DNA of 39,941 nt. It comes from Anaerolineales bacterium (lineage in GTDB: Bacteria > Chloroflexota > Anaerolineae > Anaerolineales > UBA11858). Below are positions 32,245 through 39,941 of this stretch, one piece after another. The position numbers were made by a program, and so were the translations under genes. Below the pieces are notes generated by a model that saw only the letters and a program-made list of their open reading frames with translations, did not search any database and was not told the DNA's origin. Each line of letters begins with the position of its first letter. The first letter of the stretch is position 1. The stretch covers positions 1-39,941 of the forward strand of contig JAIORG010000051.1 in assembly GCA_021108255.1 (NCBI GenBank), given 5' to 3'.

Positions 32245-33909
32245 TTACATCATGCCGGGCATTCCGCCGCCCATGCCTCCCATACCTCCGCCGGGGGGCA
32301 TCATATCGCTGTCGTCTTTCGGTTCATCAGCGATAAGAGCTTCTGTGGTCAGGATCATCGCTGCGATGGATGCCGCATTCTCGAGCGCGCCGCGGGTAAC
32401 CTTGGCAGGATCGATCACGCCAGCTTCAACCATGTCAACGTATTCTTCACTGAGGACATCGTATCCGATGTGGTTGTCTTTTTTCTCTTCCTGTAAACGG
32501 CGTACGTTTTCCAGAATTACTGCTCCGTCTTTTCCTGCATTTTCAGCAATTTTCCGCAAGGGGATTTCCAGAGCATGGCGGACGATTTTTACGCCCACCT
32601 GGGCATCAGTGTATTCCATCTTGAGTTTATCAATGGACTTGGTGGCGTTAATAAGCGCCACACCGCCGCCCGGAACAATGCCTGCCTCAACGGCAGCGCG
32701 GGTTGCGGAGAGTGCGTCTTCCACCCGGTGTTTCTTTTCTTTCAGTTCGGTTTCGGTCGCTGCGCCAACTCGAATGATCGCTACGCCGCCAGAAAGTTTT
32801 GCAAGCCGTTCCTGCAGTTTTTCGCGGTCGTAATCGCTGGAGCTGGAATCGATCTCATTTCGGATTTGCTGGATGCGGGCTTTGATTTGCTTGCTGTCTC
32901 CCTTTCCTCCGACAATAGTTGTGTCGTCTTTGGTGGAGATCACTTTTTCGGCTTTGCCCAGATCGTCAACAGTTGCGCTTTCTAGCTTGCGTCCCAGATC
33001 TTCAGAAATCACGGTGGCGCCGGTCAGGATTGCGACATCCTGGAGCATAGCTTTGCGCCGGTCGCCGAATCCGGGGGCTTTAATAGCCAGAACGTTAATC
33101 ATGCCGCGAAGTTTGTTTAATACCAGGGTGGCAAGAGCTTCGCCATCTATATCTTCAGCGATGATTACCAGATCCCGTTTACCCATCTGAACCAAACGTT
33201 CCAACAAGGGAACCAGGTCCTGAGCAGCGGAAATCTTGGAGTCATGGATCAACAGGCTGGCTTCTTCAATTACCGCTTCCATATCATCAGCATTGGTGAC
33301 GAAATAGGGAGAAAGGTAGCCTCGGTCAAACTGCATACCTTCTACGTACTCGGTTTCAAATGCCAGTGTTTTGGATTCTTCAACAGTGATCACGCCGTCT
33401 TTTCCGACTTTGTCCATCACGTCTGCGATCAGTTCGCCGATTGACCGGTCCTGAGCAGAGATGCTGGCCACGTTGCCGATTTCTTCTTTGGTTGTGACAT
33501 CAATGGCGCTTTTGCCTAGTTCCTCGGAAACTGCCTTGGCAGCTGCTTCAATACCCTGTTTAAGCAGCATGGGATTTGATCCGGCTGCCAGGTTTTTCAT
33601 GCCCTCGGTGACTATGGAGTGAGCCAGCAGGGTTGAGGTGGTGGTGCCGTCACCTGCAATATCATTGGTTTTTGTGGCTGCTTCTTTAAGCAGCTGGGCA
33701 CCCATATTTTCGAATTTATCCTTAAGCTCAATTTCTTTGGCGACAGTCACACCATCGTGAGTGATTGTGGGGCTGCCGAAGCTTCGGTCCAATGCAACAT
33801 TGCGCCCTTTGGGGCCCAGAGTGGTGATAACAGCTTTCGCTAATATATCCATCCCGGCCTGTAGTTTACGTCGGGCTTCTTCTGAGAAAACGATTTGCTT
33901 TCCTGCCAT
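32245..33909 (-). CDS. groEL: Chaperonin GroEL (monocistronic)
   Basis: A 554-residue Hsp60 subunit. The N-terminal LDRSFGSP, the ATP-binding GPKGRNV and the [10 protein letters not shown] segment are intact, and the C-terminus ends in the Gly-Met-rich GGM repeat. It folds proteins with the GroES lid, but no groES is adjacent here, so this is likely a solo or second groEL copy. GGAAGGAG precedes the start, and a promoter plus a CIRCE-like operator lie upstream. The strong terminator follows. Confidence 0.97.
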   Translation of the reverse strand: MAGKQIVFSEEARRKLQAGMDILAKAVITTLGPKGRNVALDRSFGSPTITHDGVTVAKEIELKDKFENMGAQLLKEAATKTNDIAGDGTTTSTLLAHSIVTEGMKNLAAGSNPMLLKQGIEAAAKAVSEELGKSAIDVTTKEEIGNVASISAQDRSIGELIADVMDKVGKDGVITVEESKTLAFETEYVEGMQFDRGYLSPYFVTNADDMEAVIEEASLLIHDSKISAAQDLVPLLERLVQMGKRDLVIIAEDIDGEALATLVLNKLRGMINVLAIKAPGFGDRRKAMLQDVAILTGATVISEDLGRKLESATVDDLGKAEKVISTKDDTTIVGGKGDSKQIKARIQQIRNEIDSSSSDYDREKLQERLAKLSGGVAIIRVGAATETELKEKKHRVEDALSATRAAVEAGIVPGGGVALINATKSIDKLKMEYTDAQVGVKIVRHALEIPLRKIAENAGKDGAVILENVRRLQEEKKDNHIGYDVLSEEYVDMVEAGVIDPAKVTRGALENAASIAAMILTTEALIADEPKDDSDMMPPGGGMGGMGGGMPGMM

Positions 33910-34007
33910 AGATTTCTACTCCTTCCTTCTAAAAAAGAATTCACAGTTGTAAGATAAACGCTTTGCCCGACTCAACAGCAGGTTCAACCTGTACTGGCAC
34001 CGGAGCA

Positions 34008-34034
34008 TTGGCAGTCAAATATATGGACTGCTAA
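34008..34034. promoter_or_regulatory. CIRCE-like HrcA operator of groEL
   Basis: TTGGCAGTC-N9-GACTGCTAA, a near-perfect inverted repeat with the CIRCE geometry (9-9-9). It differs from the consensus TTAGCACTC-N9-GAGTGCTAA in having G for C at position 7 in one arm, its complement in the other, and G at position 3. It lies about 12 bases after the -10. Confidence 0.8.
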
Positions 34035-34046
34035 GTAGCGGGTAAT

Positions 34047-34075
34047 ATGATAACTTTCTTCCAAATGAAAGTCAA
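34047..34075 (-). promoter_or_regulatory. Sigma-A promoter of groEL
   Basis: On the minus strand TTGACT and TATCAT are separated by 17 bases, with the CIRCE-like operator covering the start site. Confidence 0.8.
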
Positions 34076-34175
34076 GTTTTACTAAAAGGCTTTTATATGA
34101 TTCTTATATTACTCTTAGACGATTGGAAATGGAGAAGTCCCGGGATAACTCCGCCCAGACATCCAGATTGGATGA

Positions 34176-35516
34176 TTAAGGCGCCGGGGTTGCTTCTAGT
34201 AAATAGCAGATATTCTCATTTTCAGCCACAATGCTCATCAAGGTGGGATCGCTGCTGAAATTTTCTTTCAGCTCTGCCAAAATCATTAACGCTTCCGGGC
34301 AATAATTTTGACCGGGACGGCTGAGAGCGGCAAGCACAGATCCGTAACGGGCGTAATAATATGCGACATCAAAATTATTGAGTTCCAAAGCCTGGACAGC
34401 AGTGCCGCCCACTTCGTTTTCTTCAGCCGAGCATCCCACTACCGCACATTTCAGAACTGGCAGGGCGCCCTCGTAATTCCGGGCCCGGACATAAATATCC
34501 CCCAGTTGACCGTAGGTGTTCGCGTTGGAGGGGTTGATTGCTATGGCTTTTTCCCCATTTACGGCTGCAATAAAAAATTCCCCATCGCGGGAATAGGTTT
34601 TAGCAATTGCGATATAGGGGAGCGCATCCTCAACCCCGTTGGACTTATTGATTGCGATTGCTTTGGCAAAATAATCTAATGCGGTGTCATATACTTTTAA
34701 TGCCCGGTACAAGACCCCGATCCGGATGTAAAGAAATGTCAGATTGGGATTGATTTCGGCTGCCTTCTCAAATTCCTCAATCGCGTACCTGTATTCCCCT
34801 AGCGTTTCCAGCACAGTTCCATAGACCCTGTGGGTATCCATTAATTCCGGCCCCTGGTTTACCGCCAGCCGGGCATGTTCTTCAGCCTGGGCTTTTTGAT
34901 TTTGATCCAGAAGCACTTCTGCATAAAAAGCCAGTGCCAGGCTGTTGTTCGGGTCAAGGGTAATTGCCAGATTTGCAGCCTGTTCAGCTTCATTCAGCCA
35001 ATCCTGCTTTTCCTGATCGCTGGCTGCTGAAGAAGTTGAACTCCAGTCCAGTACCAAGGCGCGGATGGCCTGGACTGTGCTGTCTCCCGGGGCCCCTTCA
35101 ACCGCGATTTGGATTTCCTGCCGGGCCAGGGATAATCGTTCAGTCCGCTCTTCAGTGGTGGATAACAATGCGGAGGAATATGTCAACAACCTCGCCAGTT
35201 CAGCACGGACCTGGGCATTTTCCGGATGGAGTTTCAGTACATCATAATAGGCATCAATAGCGTCTTTCCCCTCGGGATCGAATATCTTTCCGGCTTCAAA
35301 ATACGCCTGCCCTTCCTGGACGAGAGAATTCACTGTCCTGGTCGCAGTTGGCGTGGGGAGAAAGAGGGGTTCAAAACGACCTTCCGGGTCGTTTACCTCA
35401 AATGCAAACCACAAACCGGCAGCAATAACGGCAACCAAGATCAAGATGAGGTTGAAATTAAGGGTTGATTTATTTTTACTGAATGTGGGCCGTTTTCCGG
35501 TTAGTTTAGGATCCAT
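34176..35516 (-). CDS. Membrane-anchored TPR-repeat protein
   Basis: A 446-residue protein. A single N-terminal transmembrane helix (about 22-42) is followed by a Thr-Pro linker (about 52-60) and then about seven to nine tetratricopeptide repeats, seen as repeated A-x-x-Y-x-x-A and N-P pairs. It lies outside the cytosol if the anchor is a signal-anchor. TPR proteins act as scaffolds; the partner is unknown. It is 98 bases downstream of a close paralogue. No Shine-Dalgarno is seen before the ATG. Confidence 0.85.
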   Translation of the reverse strand: MDPKLTGKRPTFSKNKSTLNFNLILILVAVIAAGLWFAFEVNDPEGRFEPLFLPTPTATRTVNSLVQEGQAYFEAGKIFDPEGKDAIDAYYDVLKLHPENAQVRAELARLLTYSSALLSTTEERTERLSLARQEIQIAVEGAPGDSTVQAIRALVLDWSSTSSAASDQEKQDWLNEAEQAANLAITLDPNNSLALAFYAEVLLDQNQKAQAEEHARLAVNQGPELMDTHRVYGTVLETLGEYRYAIEEFEKAAEINPNLTFLYIRIGVLYRALKVYDTALDYFAKAIAINKSNGVEDALPYIAIAKTYSRDGEFFIAAVNGEKAIAINPSNANTYGQLGDIYVRARNYEGALPVLKCAVVGCSAEENEVGGTAVQALELNNFDVAYYYARYGSVLAALSRPGQNYCPEALMILAELKENFSSDPTLMSIVAENENICYLLEATPAP

Positions 35517-35614
35517 CAGATTTGTGCTTGGTACCTCAATTCTGGTTAGCGGCTTTTAATAGTAGTTCCTTTGTTGGAAAAAGAATGCTGCTGGAAAGAT
35601 TATTGGGGTGAAGG

Positions 35615-36802
35615 TCAGGGAGTCGGTGTGATTTCGTTTAAGTTTTCTGTGCAAATAGACAAACCTTCATTGGCGTTGATTACAGCAATCTCGTTTTCGG
35701 AAACTTGGCTGAGCATGGTTTGAAATACTGGCACGGCTTCCTCGCATTTGTTCATCCGCGCCAGAGCTATACCATAGGCGGAAAAAATTTCTATTACCCG
35801 GGGTTTATAGGAGAGCGGTACACCTTCCACGATATCCCCGTTTTCTGTTGTGCCGCCACGGACTGCCAGGGTAAGGTGTTTTAGCGCTTGATCGTATTCC
35901 CTGCTTCTAAAATAGAGCACGCCCAGGTTTCCCTGCATGAGCGGATCTGTCGGGGCATCCCTGACGGCCAGTTCACCGTATTGGATGGCTTTATTAAAGA
36001 TGCCATCCAGGAGATAGATACGGGAAATTTCATAATCTGGTGTAGGATCCAGGGGATTGAGAGCATTTGCCTGGCTGAAGGAGGTTACTGCCTTGTCATT
36101 TTCCTGATTAGCAAAATAACAATACCCCAGCATCAAATGGAGATTGGGAATGGCATTGTTAATATTCAAGGCGCTTTGGTATTCCCGAATAGCTTCACTG
36201 AAATTTCCTGTCCAATACAGCACATATCCCCGCGCACGATGGGTTTCTAATAAGTTTGGACCCAATTCTAAAGCCAGAATGGATTCTGCGCTGGCTTCTT
36301 CGTAATTTTCACTGTCAATTAATATTTCTGCATACACTGCATGTGCCAGTGGGTTTTTTTCCGCCAGGGATAAAGCCCGTTTGATAGAAACCTCGGCTTC
36401 AATCAAATCACCTAAAAAATCAAGCGCCCAGGCTTTCATTACGTGACCGAGGGGATTATCCGGGTTGCGAAGCAAGGCCAACTCGGAATTTTCAAGAGCT
36501 GCTTCCGGTTGTCCTGCCAGGATTTGAACTCTAGCCAAAGAAACATAGAGAGAAGAATCTTCTGGATTTGCCAGAATAGCCTCCCGGTAGGCTTCGATAG
36601 ATTGTGTTAATTTGCCTTCTTTAAATAGCTCTTGCGCCCTGTTTATATAGGTTTCAGGATTCTCCGTTGGGGTTACAGTTGGAATGAATGGCGGATCAAT
36701 CTCAGGAACAACTGCCTGGTTAAAATATACAACAACCGCAATGATCACTACCAGGGCAATAATCCGCCAGGGGTTGGATCTCTTGCGTGGTTTTTTGGTC
36801 AT
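35615..36802 (-). CDS. Membrane-anchored TPR-repeat protein, paralogue
   Basis: A 395-residue protein with the same layout as its neighbour: a basic N-terminal tail, a transmembrane helix (about 14-32), a Pro-rich linker and about eight TPR units. The ATG at 36802 was chosen over the GTG at 36835, because GGAAG lies upstream and the extra residues are unlike the neighbour. It probably heads a two-gene leftward operon. Divergent from trmD. Confidence 0.83.
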   Translation of the reverse strand: MTKKPRKRSNPWRIIALVVIIAVVVYFNQAVVPEIDPPFIPTVTPTENPETYINRAQELFKEGKLTQSIEAYREAILANPEDSSLYVSLARVQILAGQPEAALENSELALLRNPDNPLGHVMKAWALDFLGDLIEAEVSIKRALSLAEKNPLAHAVYAEILIDSENYEEASAESILALELGPNLLETHRARGYVLYWTGNFSEAIREYQSALNINNAIPNLHLMLGYCYFANQENDKAVTSFSQANALNPLDPTPDYEISRIYLLDGIFNKAIQYGELAVRDAPTDPLMQGNLGVLYFRSREYDQALKHLTLAVRGGTTENGDIVEGVPLSYKPRVIEIFSAYGIALARMNKCEEAVPVFQTMLSQVSENEIAVINANEGLSICTENLNEITPTP

Positions 36803-36919
36803 TTTCCAATTACTTCCACTAAGGTACATGCGCACATCTTACCACTGTCGTTAAAAATGCGTCAAGGATTTCATCCAACCGCTTGAGCCTATAAACCAGC
36901 AGAAGAGACAGGTACTCAC

Positions 36920-36948
36920 TTGCGTAACAACTCTCTCTCGGCTAGAAT
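36920..36948 (+). promoter_or_regulatory. Sigma-A promoter of trmD (leaderless)
   Basis: TTGCGT and TAGAAT are separated by 17 bases, and the ATG of trmD lies six bases after TAGAAT. Confidence 0.75.
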
Positions 36949-36954
36949 GGGAAC

Positions 36955-37719
36955 ATGCAATTTGACGTTTTTTCGCTCTTCCCAGAAGTTTTTCCCTCTT
37001 ACCTGGATTCCAGCATTCTTCATCGCGCCCAGGAGATGGGGCGCCTCCGGGTAGATCTGCATAATATCCGGGATTGGGCAACAGATAAACATCACATAAC
37101 GGATGAGCCTCCTTATGGGGGAGGGGGAGGAATGGTCATGAAGCCGGAACCAGTGTTTGCGGCTGTGGAAGGAATTTTGGGTGATCCGCCCTGTTGTCCG
37201 GTGATTTTGATGACACCCCAGGGAGAGTTGTTGACACAGAAGAAAGCCAACAGCCTGGTAGAGTTTTCCAGGTTGGCCATTGTTGCCGGTCATTATGAAG
37301 GCATTGATGAGCGAGTGCGTGAGCACCTGGTTACTGAAGAAATCTCCATTGGAGATTATGTGTTGACCGGGGGAGAACTGCCAGCGTTGGTTTTGATTGA
37401 TATCCTCACCCGTTTGATCCCCGGAGTATTGGGTGATCCGCAAGCTGCGGAAAAAGATTCGCATGCCAGTGGTTTGCTGGAGCATCCCCATTACACCAGG
37501 CCGGAAAATTACCGTGGCTGGATAGTTCCGGAAGTACTCAGGTCAGGACATCACGCCAAGATTGATCGTTGGCGGAGGAACCAGTCTCTCAGAAGAACTC
37601 TGGAACGAAGGGTTGAACTGTTAACTGATTTTGAATTATCCGAAGAGGATATTGAATTTTTAGATCAATTAAAGAATGCAGGATCATCAGGCTTGGATGA
37701 TAAACCAGCATCAGAATAA
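36955..37719 (+). CDS. trmD: tRNA (guanine-37-N1)-methyltransferase
   Basis: A 254-residue SPOUT enzyme with a trefoil-knot fold that methylates G37 next to the anticodon. The N-terminal FSLFPEVF, the GGGGGM segment, and the knot sequences [15 protein letters not shown] and [15 protein letters not shown] are clear. The promoter puts the start codon at the transcription start, so the mRNA should be leaderless. No ribosomal protein gene (rpsP, rplS) accompanies it here. Confidence 0.96.
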   Translation: MQFDVFSLFPEVFPSYLDSSILHRAQEMGRLRVDLHNIRDWATDKHHITDEPPYGGGGGMVMKPEPVFAAVEGILGDPPCCPVILMTPQGELLTQKKANSLVEFSRLAIVAGHYEGIDERVREHLVTEEISIGDYVLTGGELPALVLIDILTRLIPGVLGDPQAAEKDSHASGLLEHPHYTRPENYRGWIVPEVLRSGHHAKIDRWRRNQSLRRTLERRVELLTDFELSEEDIEFLDQLKNAGSSGLDDKPASE

Positions 37720-37791
37720 TTGGCCTTTAGAAAATGTCTTTCTAGTCAAGCCCCATAAATATCTACCAATTTAAACACAGAAGGGTAATTT

Positions 37792-37807
37792 ACTGATAAT
37801 GATCAGT
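37792..37807. promoter_or_regulatory. FNR-like palindrome downstream of trmD
   Basis: ACTGAT-AATG-ATCAGT is a perfect palindrome matching the TGAT-N4-ATCA core of FNR boxes. No promoter or gene start lies close, so it may be non-functional. Confidence 0.25.
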
Positions 37808-37819
37808 TTCCCCTGAGTC

Positions 37820-38005
37820 TTTCGCTACGTCTGCACGGAGTGGGCGCTGAGTACAGTGAAGGGGGATTCGAGGTGCTCAGAGAGGGCTTGCCGAAGGGAT
37901 AGGCTTAGATTTTCTCGCAATGTCCAATCATGTATGGTGTTTTGATCATTTCAGGACTCAATGGATCCTTTGGTTCCCTCAGGATGACATTAGAGCGAAA
38001 TTGTG
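37820..38005. repeat. Possible degenerate dispersed intergenic repeat
   Basis: The phrases TTCGCTACGTCTGCACGGAG, GTGAAGGGGGATTCGAGGTG and CCTCAGGATGACATT resemble pieces of widespread intergenic repeats with TTCGCT...CTCAGGATGACA wording. It is only a resemblance from memory. Confidence 0.3.
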
Positions 38006-38116
38006 TTAATCATGACAGAAGCGACCTGCCGGGGCACCTCCAGGTTCCACCGGGTTTAAAAAACACAAATTTTTATTAACATCCCATTAGAAAAACACTA
38101 TTGGCACTTGCTTTTC

Positions 38117-38145
38117 TTGACTGCCAAGTACCCCCGTGATAGACT
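38117..38145 (+). promoter_or_regulatory. Sigma-A promoter of hrcA-grpE-dnaK
   Basis: TTGACT and TAGACT are separated by 17 bases, immediately before the CIRCE element. Confidence 0.7.
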
Positions 38146-38156
38146 ATAAACCGATA

Positions 38157-38183
38157 TTAGCAGTCTCGCGTTGAGAGTGCTAA
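38157..38183. promoter_or_regulatory. CIRCE-like HrcA operator of the hrcA operon
   Basis: TTAGCAGTC-N9-GAGTGCTAA: the right arm is the exact CIRCE consensus, the left arm has G for C at one position, the same base as at groEL. It overlaps the start site and implies autoregulation by HrcA. Confidence 0.9.
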
Positions 38184-38198
38184 ACGTTGAAAGTTATT

Positions 38199-39248
38199 AT
38201 GGCTGGATTAACAGAAAGACAAAAACTAGTTCTGGCGCTGCTGGTTCGCGATTACGTGGATACTGCCGAACCAATCAGCTCTGGACGGCTGGTGGCTAAT
38301 TATCACCTGGATTTCAGCTCAGCCACAGTTAGGAATGAGATGGCAGTGCTGGAGCAGAGAGGATTTTTACTTCAGCCCTACACCTCTGCTGGTAGAGTGC
38401 CGACCAAAGAAGGATACCGATATTTTGTCCAACAATTAATGGGCGAAAATGAGCTACCGGCACCTATTCAAGAGATGATCCGGCACCAGTTTTATCAAGC
38501 TCGCCATGATGTGGATGATTGGCTTTCACTATCTGCATCTGTTCTGGCCCAGCACAGCAAGGTTGCATCCATTGTGACTCCGCTGCATACAGAGAAGGCC
38601 CGATTAAAACATATTGCACTCATATCGACCCGTGGACGTCAGGTGCTGCTTGTTATCATCCTGAACAACGGGGAGGTTCATCAGCAAACAATGGTTCTGG
38701 ATGAATTGCTTCCCCGGGAACAACTAAATGCCATTGCGGAACAGATTAATTTGCTGGCTTCCGGGATGGATGCCAAAGAATTGGAAGGAATTAGCAGCAA
38801 GCTGCAGGATACTCCGCTGGAGGAAGTGTTTGCAGTTGTATACCGGGTAATCAAGCAGGCGGAAGTGATTTCTTCAGGGGATGTTTACCGGGATGGATTA
38901 GCCAACATGCTTTCAGAGCCAGAGTTTTCCGAACCGGAGAAAGCGAAACAAACGCTGGAATTGTTTGAGGACAGGGGAATGATGGATGACCTGCTTTCCA
39001 GAACTGTGTTCGAAAGTGATGCTCCCGGTGTACACGTGATCATCGGTGGAGAAGATACATGGGAACAGTTGGGAGACTGCTCGCTAATTATTGCCAGATA
39101 TGGTTCAAAAGAATATGCAATGGGCGCTGTGGGAATCCTTGGCCCGCTGCGGATGGCATACAGCCGGGGAGTCTCTACGGTCCGGTTTGTATCAGATCTC
39201 ATGAGTGAACTTATTTCAGAATCAATGAGCAATGAAAACCTAATTTGA
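38199..39248 (+). CDS. hrcA: Heat-inducible transcription repressor HrcA
   Basis: A 349-residue repressor that binds CIRCE and is activated by GroEL. N-terminal winged HTH (about 1-80: LTERQKLVL, the SSATVRNEMA recognition helix, SAGRVPTKEGYR) then the GAF-like and dimer domains. The ATG at 38199 was preferred over an in-frame TTG at 38187; neither has a strong Shine-Dalgarno. First gene of the heat-shock operon. Confidence 0.95.
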   Translation: MAGLTERQKLVLALLVRDYVDTAEPISSGRLVANYHLDFSSATVRNEMAVLEQRGFLLQPYTSAGRVPTKEGYRYFVQQLMGENELPAPIQEMIRHQFYQARHDVDDWLSLSASVLAQHSKVASIVTPLHTEKARLKHIALISTRGRQVLLVIILNNGEVHQQTMVLDELLPREQLNAIAEQINLLASGMDAKELEGISSKLQDTPLEEVFAVVYRVIKQAEVISSGDVYRDGLANMLSEPEFSEPEKAKQTLELFEDRGMMDDLLSRTVFESDAPGVHVIIGGEDTWEQLGDCSLIIARYGSKEYAMGAVGILGPLRMAYSRGVSTVRFVSDLMSELISESMSNENLI

Positions 39249-39265
39249 AGGAGAATTATTAAGGT

Positions 39266-39847
39266 ATGAGAGACAAGAAAGAGGAAAAAGAAAAACCGGA
39301 GATTGAAAACGAGCAGAATGATTCAACCTTCAATGAGGAAAGTATCTTAGAAGACCAGGTAGCAGAGCCTGAACTTGAAGAGCAAGTTACAGCTCTAAAA
39401 ACAGCTCTGGAAGAAATGGATAAAAAAGCAGAAGAATACCTGGACGGCTGGCAAAGAGCACGGGCTGAGTTCGCTAATTACAAAAAGCGTATCCTGCGTG
39501 AAAATATGGATATTCGCCAGGTAGCCCGGGGAGAAGTAATCAAACTTTACCTTGATATCGCTGATGATCTAGAGAGAGCTTTGCAGGAAAAACCAGAAGC
39601 TGGGGATGGGGAGACCTGGGCTGAAGGAATCGAGATCATTTTTCAAAAATTGCGCGCAAGGCTTGAAGTAGAAGGAATTAAACCCATGAATCCGATAGGA
39701 GAAGAGTTTGATCCGAATATACATGAAGCGTTGATGAAGGAAGAGAGTGAGGAATTTGAAAGCGGGCAAATAATTGAGGTAATGCAGGAAGGATACTGGT
39801 TAGGCGACAAGGTGCTGCGCCCAGCATTAGTGAGGGTAGCTGCTTAA
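39266..39847 (+). CDS. grpE: Nucleotide exchange factor GrpE
   Basis: A 193-residue protein. An acidic, disordered N-terminus (about 1-35), a long coiled coil (about 35-100, with the W-x-R-A-R-A-E-F-x-N-Y-K-K-R signature) and a C-terminal beta domain with the I-x-x-V-x-x-x-G-Y family end. It releases ADP from DnaK. GGAGAATTATTAAGG precedes the start. Confidence 0.95.
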   Translation: MRDKKEEKEKPEIENEQNDSTFNEESILEDQVAEPELEEQVTALKTALEEMDKKAEEYLDGWQRARAEFANYKKRILRENMDIRQVARGEVIKLYLDIADDLERALQEKPEAGDGETWAEGIEIIFQKLRARLEVEGIKPMNPIGEEFDPNIHEALMKEESEEFESGQIIEVMQEGYWLGDKVLRPALVRVAA

Positions 39848-39896
39848 AAAGGAATTATCTGCCAACAAAATAAATTGAAAAAAAACGGAGGAAAAT

Positions 39897-39941
39897 ATGG
39901 CAAAAATAATAGGAATTGACTTAGGAACAACAAACTCTGCT
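39897..39941 (+). CDS. dnaK: Molecular chaperone DnaK, start only (cut by window edge)
   Basis: Fifteen residues, MAKIIGIDLGTTNSA, are the universal DnaK N-terminus with the phosphate-1 loop. ACGGAGGA precedes the ATG. The third gene of the heat-shock operon. Confidence 0.95.
   Translation, partial: MAKIIGIDLGTTNSA

Larger units (their letters stand above)
37720..38198. other. Intergenic region with possible dispersed repeat and hrcA promoter
   Basis: No convincing ORF. Includes an ACTGAT-N4-ATCAGT palindrome (37792-37807), a stretch (about 37820-38010) resembling decayed dispersed intergenic repeats, and the hrcA promoter with CIRCE (38117-38183). Confidence 0.5.

Noticed and set aside
32252-32833. 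193-residue open frame on the plus strand
   Set aside because: It is the antisense shadow of groEL, with biased Ser/Pro/Ala content expected from the reverse of a conserved gene.
37860-37900. GGATTCGAGG-like stretch as a tRNA T-arm
   Set aside because: No acceptor stem, anticodon arm or D-arm can be formed around it.

Overview
The window reads as chromosomal DNA of a Chloroflexota bacterium, most likely an Anaerolineae-type anaerobe. This is inferred from gene content and style: SpoVS, the PdxS/PdxT pair, a Ycf45-like AAA/R3H ATPase, a RodZ-like protein with Thr-Pro-rich tails, membrane-anchored TPR proteins, DUF166, and HrcA-GrpE-DnaK without a cell-wall cluster. No tRNA, rRNA, CRISPR array, insertion sequence or prophage is visible.

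Region 1 (1-11.5 kb) is an accessory respiratory island. It holds two paralogous octaheme c-type lipoproteins, each with one CXXCK motif, a diheme-b-like DUF4405 membrane protein with a small partner, a NapH/NosR-like polyferredoxin, and six orphan membrane proteins (five polytopic, one with a single span). Two Crp/Fnr-family regulators flank it. One has an FNR-type recognition helix (E-x-x-S-R) and the other a CRP-type helix (R-E-x-x-x-R). Matching FNR-like and CRP-like palindromes occur upstream of or within the island genes, one at the ideal -41.5 position before the first octaheme gene. I infer a locally regulated electron-transfer module; its substrate is unknown.

Region 2 (11.5-30 kb) is mostly housekeeping: DUF166 and cupin genes; spoVS; pdxS-pdxT; a GNAT-like gene; an AAA/R3H ATPase; tmk; fmdB; gmk; a rhomboid protease; rplI; a rodZ-like gene; rimO; a cysQ/HAL2-like phosphatase; a GT-C glycosyltransferase; plsC-like; a truncated transporter remnant; a thioesterase; an M42 peptidase; and pcm. 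The most unusual protein is the rhomboid protease, whose cytosolic N-terminus matches a stretch of the DnaK/Hsp70 nucleotide-binding domain. L9 carries an unusual acidic tail, and the RodZ-like protein has two HTH domains.

Region 3 (30-40 kb) holds RNase J, a lone groEL, two tandem TPR lipoprotein-like membrane proteins, trmD, and the start of a heat-shock operon hrcA-grpE-dnaK (dnaK cut by the window edge). groEL and hrcA both have a good sigma-A promoter followed directly by a CIRCE-like operator with the same altered base, suggesting a lineage-specific HrcA operator. trmD and the thioesterase gene appear to be transcribed leaderless.
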